DNA from: Treponema sp.
GTDB lineage: Bacteria; Spirochaetota; Spirochaetia; Treponematales; Treponemataceae
DNA: 8,934 nt
Direction: 5' to 3'
Assembly (NCBI GenBank): GCA_003447785.1
Contig: DLYJ01000063.1
Coordinates: 1-8,934, forward strand
In this document: one piece after another, positions 6,162 to 8,934 of the stretch
Layout of the letters: the number at the start of each line of letters is the position of its first letter
Numbering within the stretch: the stretch's first letter is position 1
Program-made: the position numbers and the translations under genes
The notes under the pieces: generated by a model
Told to the model about the DNA's origin: nothing
Databases searched by the model: none
What the model saw: the letters and a program-made list of their open reading frames with translations, nothing else

Positions 6162-7253
6162 ATGGCAAAATTCAGAGCGAAAGCATATTTAAATAAAATT
6201 CCAAAAAAGGGACGGATTGCAATTTACTGCGTCCTTGCCCTGACTGCCAGCCTTGTCATTATTGTTGCGGCAAAGAAAATCGTTTCGTCTGCAACAAAGA
6301 CTGATACCACAGTGTACACCGTTAAAAAGGAAATTTACGAAAACGTAATTGAAATTGCCGGAACCGTGAGCGCCGCAAAATCACAGACCCTTCAGTCCCT
6401 CAACGACGGAACCGTTGTGGGCGTTTACAAAAAGGAAGGGGACAGCGTTAAAAAGGGCGACCTCATCGTTCAGCTGGATGACACGGAACAGCTGTATAAC
6501 CTTGCAAATCTTGATTATGAAATCAGCGTAGCCCGCCAGAATCAGACTTCCGGCAAAATCAAGCTTATGGAAACACAGCGGAATTCACTTGTAAGAAAGG
6601 TTGAAGACCGTAAAATCGTTGCGACCTTTGACGGAATTATCGCAGATCTTGATGTTGACCCGGGCGATTATCTTGAAGCCAAGGACAGCATCGGAACTCT
6701 GGTTGATACAAGTTATCTTACCGCCGATGTTGAAGTTGCAGAGACTGACGTGAGCAAGCTTAAGGAAGGCCAGAAGGTTGAATTTACATTCCCGGCCTAC
6801 GACAAAACTGTTGAAGGCTACCTCGTTTCTTACCCTGCAATCGGCGAAGTTACAAGCCGTGGTGCGACGGTAGTAAATGCAAAGGTCCGCATTGACGATG
6901 TTCCGGAGGGCATTTTGCCAAACTTCAGTTTTACTGGAAAAATTCAGATTACTGACAGCGAAACAAAGCTTGTAGTTGAACGCTACGCCATCGGCCATGA
7001 ACAGGGAAAGGCCTTTGTAGAAAAATATGAAAGAAACGGAAAACTTACCAGAGTCGAAGTTGAAGTTGAACCATACACCCTGGATTACGTAAACATTATC
7101 AGCGGACTTGAAGGCGGTGAACGTCTTAAGGCCCAGTCGTCGGCTTCAAAAAGCGGCAGAATGAGAACTTCTCGAAAAGGTAAAACTCAGAAGAATCAGG
7201 GCCAGAACAACGGCGGACCTGGCGGCGCTCCTATGGGCATGCCGCCGATGTAA
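6162..7253 (+). CDS. Periplasmic adaptor (membrane fusion protein, HlyD/MacA type)
   Basis: A 363-residue adaptor with an uncleaved N-terminal membrane anchor (about residues 17-38). Two half-lipoyl motifs are clear: GTVVGVYKKEGDSVKKGDLI at 83-102 and FDGIIADLDVDPGDYL in about 156-171. Between them the coiled-coil hairpin is only about 43 residues (108-150), short for a MacA-type protein. A beta-barrel domain follows (TADVEVAETDVSKLKEGQKV and onward), then a membrane-proximal domain to about 323. The last 40 residues are low complexity: first basic and Ser-rich (SKSGRMRTSRKGKTQKN), then Gly/Pro/Met-rich (GGPGGAPMGMPPM). The protein should link the TolC-like duct to the inner-membrane permease. 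A strong AAGGAG at 6147-6152 lies 9 nt before the ATG, inside the end of the TolC-like gene. The next gene starts 12 nt after its stop. Confidence 0.93.
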   Translation: MAKFRAKAYLNKIPKKGRIAIYCVLALTASLVIIVAAKKIVSSATKTDTTVYTVKKEIYENVIEIAGTVSAAKSQTLQSLNDGTVVGVYKKEGDSVKKGDLIVQLDDTEQLYNLANLDYEISVARQNQTSGKIKLMETQRNSLVRKVEDRKIVATFDGIIADLDVDPGDYLEAKDSIGTLVDTSYLTADVEVAETDVSKLKEGQKVEFTFPAYDKTVEGYLVSYPAIGEVTSRGATVVNAKVRIDDVPEGILPNFSFTGKIQITDSETKLVVERYAIGHEQGKAFVEKYERNGKLTRVEVEVEPYTLDYVNIISGLEGGERLKAQSSASKSGRMRTSRKGKTQKNQGQNNGGPGGAPMGMPPM

Positions 7254-7265
7254 TCGAGGTTTAGT

Positions 7266-7976
7266 ATGAACGAACCCGTAATTTTGATGGAAAACGTGAC
7301 AAAGGTTTATTCGATGGGCGAGGAGCAGGTTCATGCGCTTCGCGGAGTAAACTTTGCCATTGACCAGGGAGAATTTGTTTCGATAATGGGACCGTCAGGT
7401 TCCGGCAAATCCACCTGTATGAATATGATTGGCTGTCTGGACAGACCGTCTGGCGGCATTGTAAAAATCGGTGGCAGGGAAACCGCCCTCATGACCGAAG
7501 GTGAACTGGCAGTTTTGCGCAATAAGACAATCGGTTTTGTGTTTCAGCAGTATCACCTTTTGCCCACAATGACGGTTCTGGAAAACACAATGGTTCCGCT
7601 GCGTTACCAGGGAATCGAACGCCAGCTCAGAAAGGATATGGCTCTGGACGCGCTGGAAAAAGTCGGACTTTCCGACCGCGTAAACCACCTTCCCAACGAA
7701 CTATCAGGCGGACAGAAACAGCGTGTGGCAATTGCCCGTGCGACGGTTACAAAACCGTCAATCATCCTTGCCGACGAACCCACCGGCGCCCTGGACAGCG
7801 CCACAGGACACTCGGTTCTGGATTTGTTTGGTCAGATTAATCTGACAGGGACAACGATTGTAATTGTTACTCATGATCCCGGAATCGGTGCCAGCACAAA
7901 ACGGTGCATAAAGATTTTTGACGGCCAGATTCAGGAAGATATAAAAGACCAGAATGCCGGACGGGGAGGGCGCTGA
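7266..7976 (+). CDS. ABC transporter ATPase, MacB/LolD-type
   Basis: The 236-residue ATP-binding subunit has every expected motif: Walker [10 protein letters not shown] (42-50), Q-loop in [10 protein letters not shown] (Gln94), ABC signature LSGGQ (146-150), Walker B ILADEP (167-172, catalytic Glu171), D-loop GALDS, and switch His203 in VTHD. The opening [20 protein letters not shown] and the sequence around the Q-loop are typical of the family that powers MacB-like exporters and the LolCDE lipoprotein machinery. It hydrolyses ATP on the cytoplasmic side to drive the permease encoded immediately after it. GAGG at 7256-7259 lies 6 nt before ATG 7266. The permease gene starts 2 nt after the TGA, suggesting coupled translation and fixed stoichiometry. 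Assignment to MacB-type rather than LolD-type rests on the adaptor and TolC neighbours. Confidence 0.97.
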   Translation: MNEPVILMENVTKVYSMGEEQVHALRGVNFAIDQGEFVSIMGPSGSGKSTCMNMIGCLDRPSGGIVKIGGRETALMTEGELAVLRNKTIGFVFQQYHLLPTMTVLENTMVPLRYQGIERQLRKDMALDALEKVGLSDRVNHLPNELSGGQKQRVAIARATVTKPSIILADEPTGALDSATGHSVLDLFGQINLTGTTIVIVTHDPGIGASTKRCIKIFDGQIQEDIKDQNAGRGGR

Positions 7977-7978
7977 AA

Positions 7979-8934
7979 ATGTTTGAAGACTTTATTGACG
8001 CAATAAGAAACTTTTCGCGCTCAAAGACAAGGACCGTTCTGTCACTTTTGGGCGTAATCATCGGTGTTGCAAGCGTAATCATAATTACCAGCATGGGCTC
8101 GTCTTCCACAAAACAGATAGAAGACACATTTGGTTCAAGCGGGCTCGATATAGTAAGTGTTTCTTCCGGCTATATGCGTAAAAAGCGCGATGCTTCAACC
8201 CTGGTTTTTGACGAAACTTTCCGCCAGGAACTTTTTGACAACATCAGAAATGTAAAAAAAGTCTGGTACAAAAACACTGCAAGTTTTACGGTAAGTTACG
8301 GTGACACCAGTGTTACTTCAAATGCAACTGCAATTGAACCGGGCTATCTGGAAATGTACGGTCTTTCCCTGGACTATGGTGAATTCTTTACGGTAACTGA
8401 TGAAGTTATCGGTTCGCAGAAAATGATTATCGGAAGCGAAGTTGCGGCCTCTCTCTTTCCGGACGGAGACGCAGTTGGAAAAACTGTTCTTGTGGTAACA
8501 AGCAAGGTTCCTTTTTCGTTTAGAATCGCAGGTGTCTTAAAGGAACAGACCAGCGGAATGGAAAGTTCCACAACCGGCATTTATATTCCCCGGGGCTTTT
8601 ATTCAAAAAAGGTAAAGCCAAATCCCGACGCAAGCACGATTATGGTTCAGGCGACATCGACTGACGCGTGTACACAGATGGTAACAGACATTACGGAGTG
8701 GACGACGGAAAAGGCTGGCTCTGAAGGAAGTGTCAGTGTTCAGTCAATGCAGACAATGATTGACCAGATGTCTTCGATTATGAAAACCCTTTCCCTGATG
8801 CTCAGCGGAATCGCGGCAATTTCCCTTCTTGTAGGCGGTATCGGAATAATGAATATCATGATTGTAACCGTGACCGAACGCAAACAGGAAATCGGTATCA
8901 GAAAGGCTTTGGGTGCAAGCCCCATGGCAATCTG
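7979..8934 (+). CDS. MacB/FtsX-type ABC permease (C-terminus beyond right edge)
   Basis: The frame from ATG 7979 stays open to the window end, giving 318 codons plus two bases, so about the last quarter is missing compared with the usual length of about 400. The first membrane helix (about 19-38, [20 protein letters not shown]) follows a short basic cytoplasmic N-terminus. Residues about 40-265 form the large extracytoplasmic MacB-type domain. The second helix (about 273-298, [20 protein letters not shown]) leads into [15 protein letters not shown] (299-313), the conserved cytoplasmic motif of the FtsX/MacB permease family thought to contact the ATPase. Two more helices are expected outside the window. 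Ribosome site GGGGAGGG (7963-7970) ends 8 nt before the ATG, within the end of the ATPase gene. With the three upstream genes it makes a MacAB-TolC-like exporter; substrate unknown. Confidence 0.95.
   Translation, partial: MFEDFIDAIRNFSRSKTRTVLSLLGVIIGVASVIIITSMGSSSTKQIEDTFGSSGLDIVSVSSGYMRKKRDASTLVFDETFRQELFDNIRNVKKVWYKNTASFTVSYGDTSVTSNATAIEPGYLEMYGLSLDYGEFFTVTDEVIGSQKMIIGSEVAASLFPDGDAVGKTVLVVTSKVPFSFRIAGVLKEQTSGMESSTTGIYIPRGFYSKKVKPNPDASTIMVQATSTDACTQMVTDITEWTTEKAGSEGSVSVQSMQTMIDQMSSIMKTLSLMLSGIAAISLLVGGIGIMNIMIVTVTERKQEIGIRKALGASPMAI

Overview
The window looks like chromosomal DNA from a Gram-negative-type (diderm) bacterium, most likely a spirochaete of the genus Treponema or a close relative. 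GC content is moderate (roughly mid-40s %), and the proteins are rich in Lys, Glu and Ser. The order TolC-like outer-membrane protein, membrane fusion protein, ABC ATPase, FtsX/MacB-type permease recalls, from memory, the T. pallidum TP0963-TP0969 region. The genus is an inference from style and gene order. I see no rRNA, tRNA, CRISPR array, insertion sequence or phage gene.

Layout: (1) Bases 1-1752, minus strand, hold one long gene that runs off the left edge. It encodes an uncharacterised, membrane-anchored exported protein of at least 584 residues. (2) A 47-bp gap separates it from a divergent plus-strand pair: an exported TPR-repeat protein (1800-3167) and, 27 bp on, a TraB/PrgY-family membrane protein (3195-4385). 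Two candidate sigma70-type promoters face away from each other in the gap, with overlapping -10 elements. (3) A 200-bp non-coding spacer (4386-4585) contains three consecutive, nearly perfect stem-loops plus a 10-nt segment able to pair with part of the third stem. This is the most unusual stretch of the window. (4) From 4586 to the right edge runs a tightly packed export operon: TolC-like outer-membrane protein, periplasmic adaptor, ABC ATPase, and a MacB/FtsX-type permease cut by the window end.

How it works together: the last four genes would form one tripartite export machine. The ATPase and permease sit in the inner membrane, the adaptor bridges the periplasm, and the TolC-like protein forms the outer-membrane duct. 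MacB in E. coli fuses ATPase and permease in one chain; here they are two. The substrate cannot be read from the sequence; small molecules, peptides and lipoprotein-like cargo are all possible. The TPR and TraB proteins are probably co-transcribed and both act at the envelope, but their roles are unknown.

Most of the window is recognisable envelope and transport biology rather than a new system. The points most worth following up are the structured 200-bp spacer before the efflux operon, the two genes that lack a Shine-Dalgarno sequence and may be translated from leaderless or near-leaderless mRNAs, and the overlapping divergent promoters.
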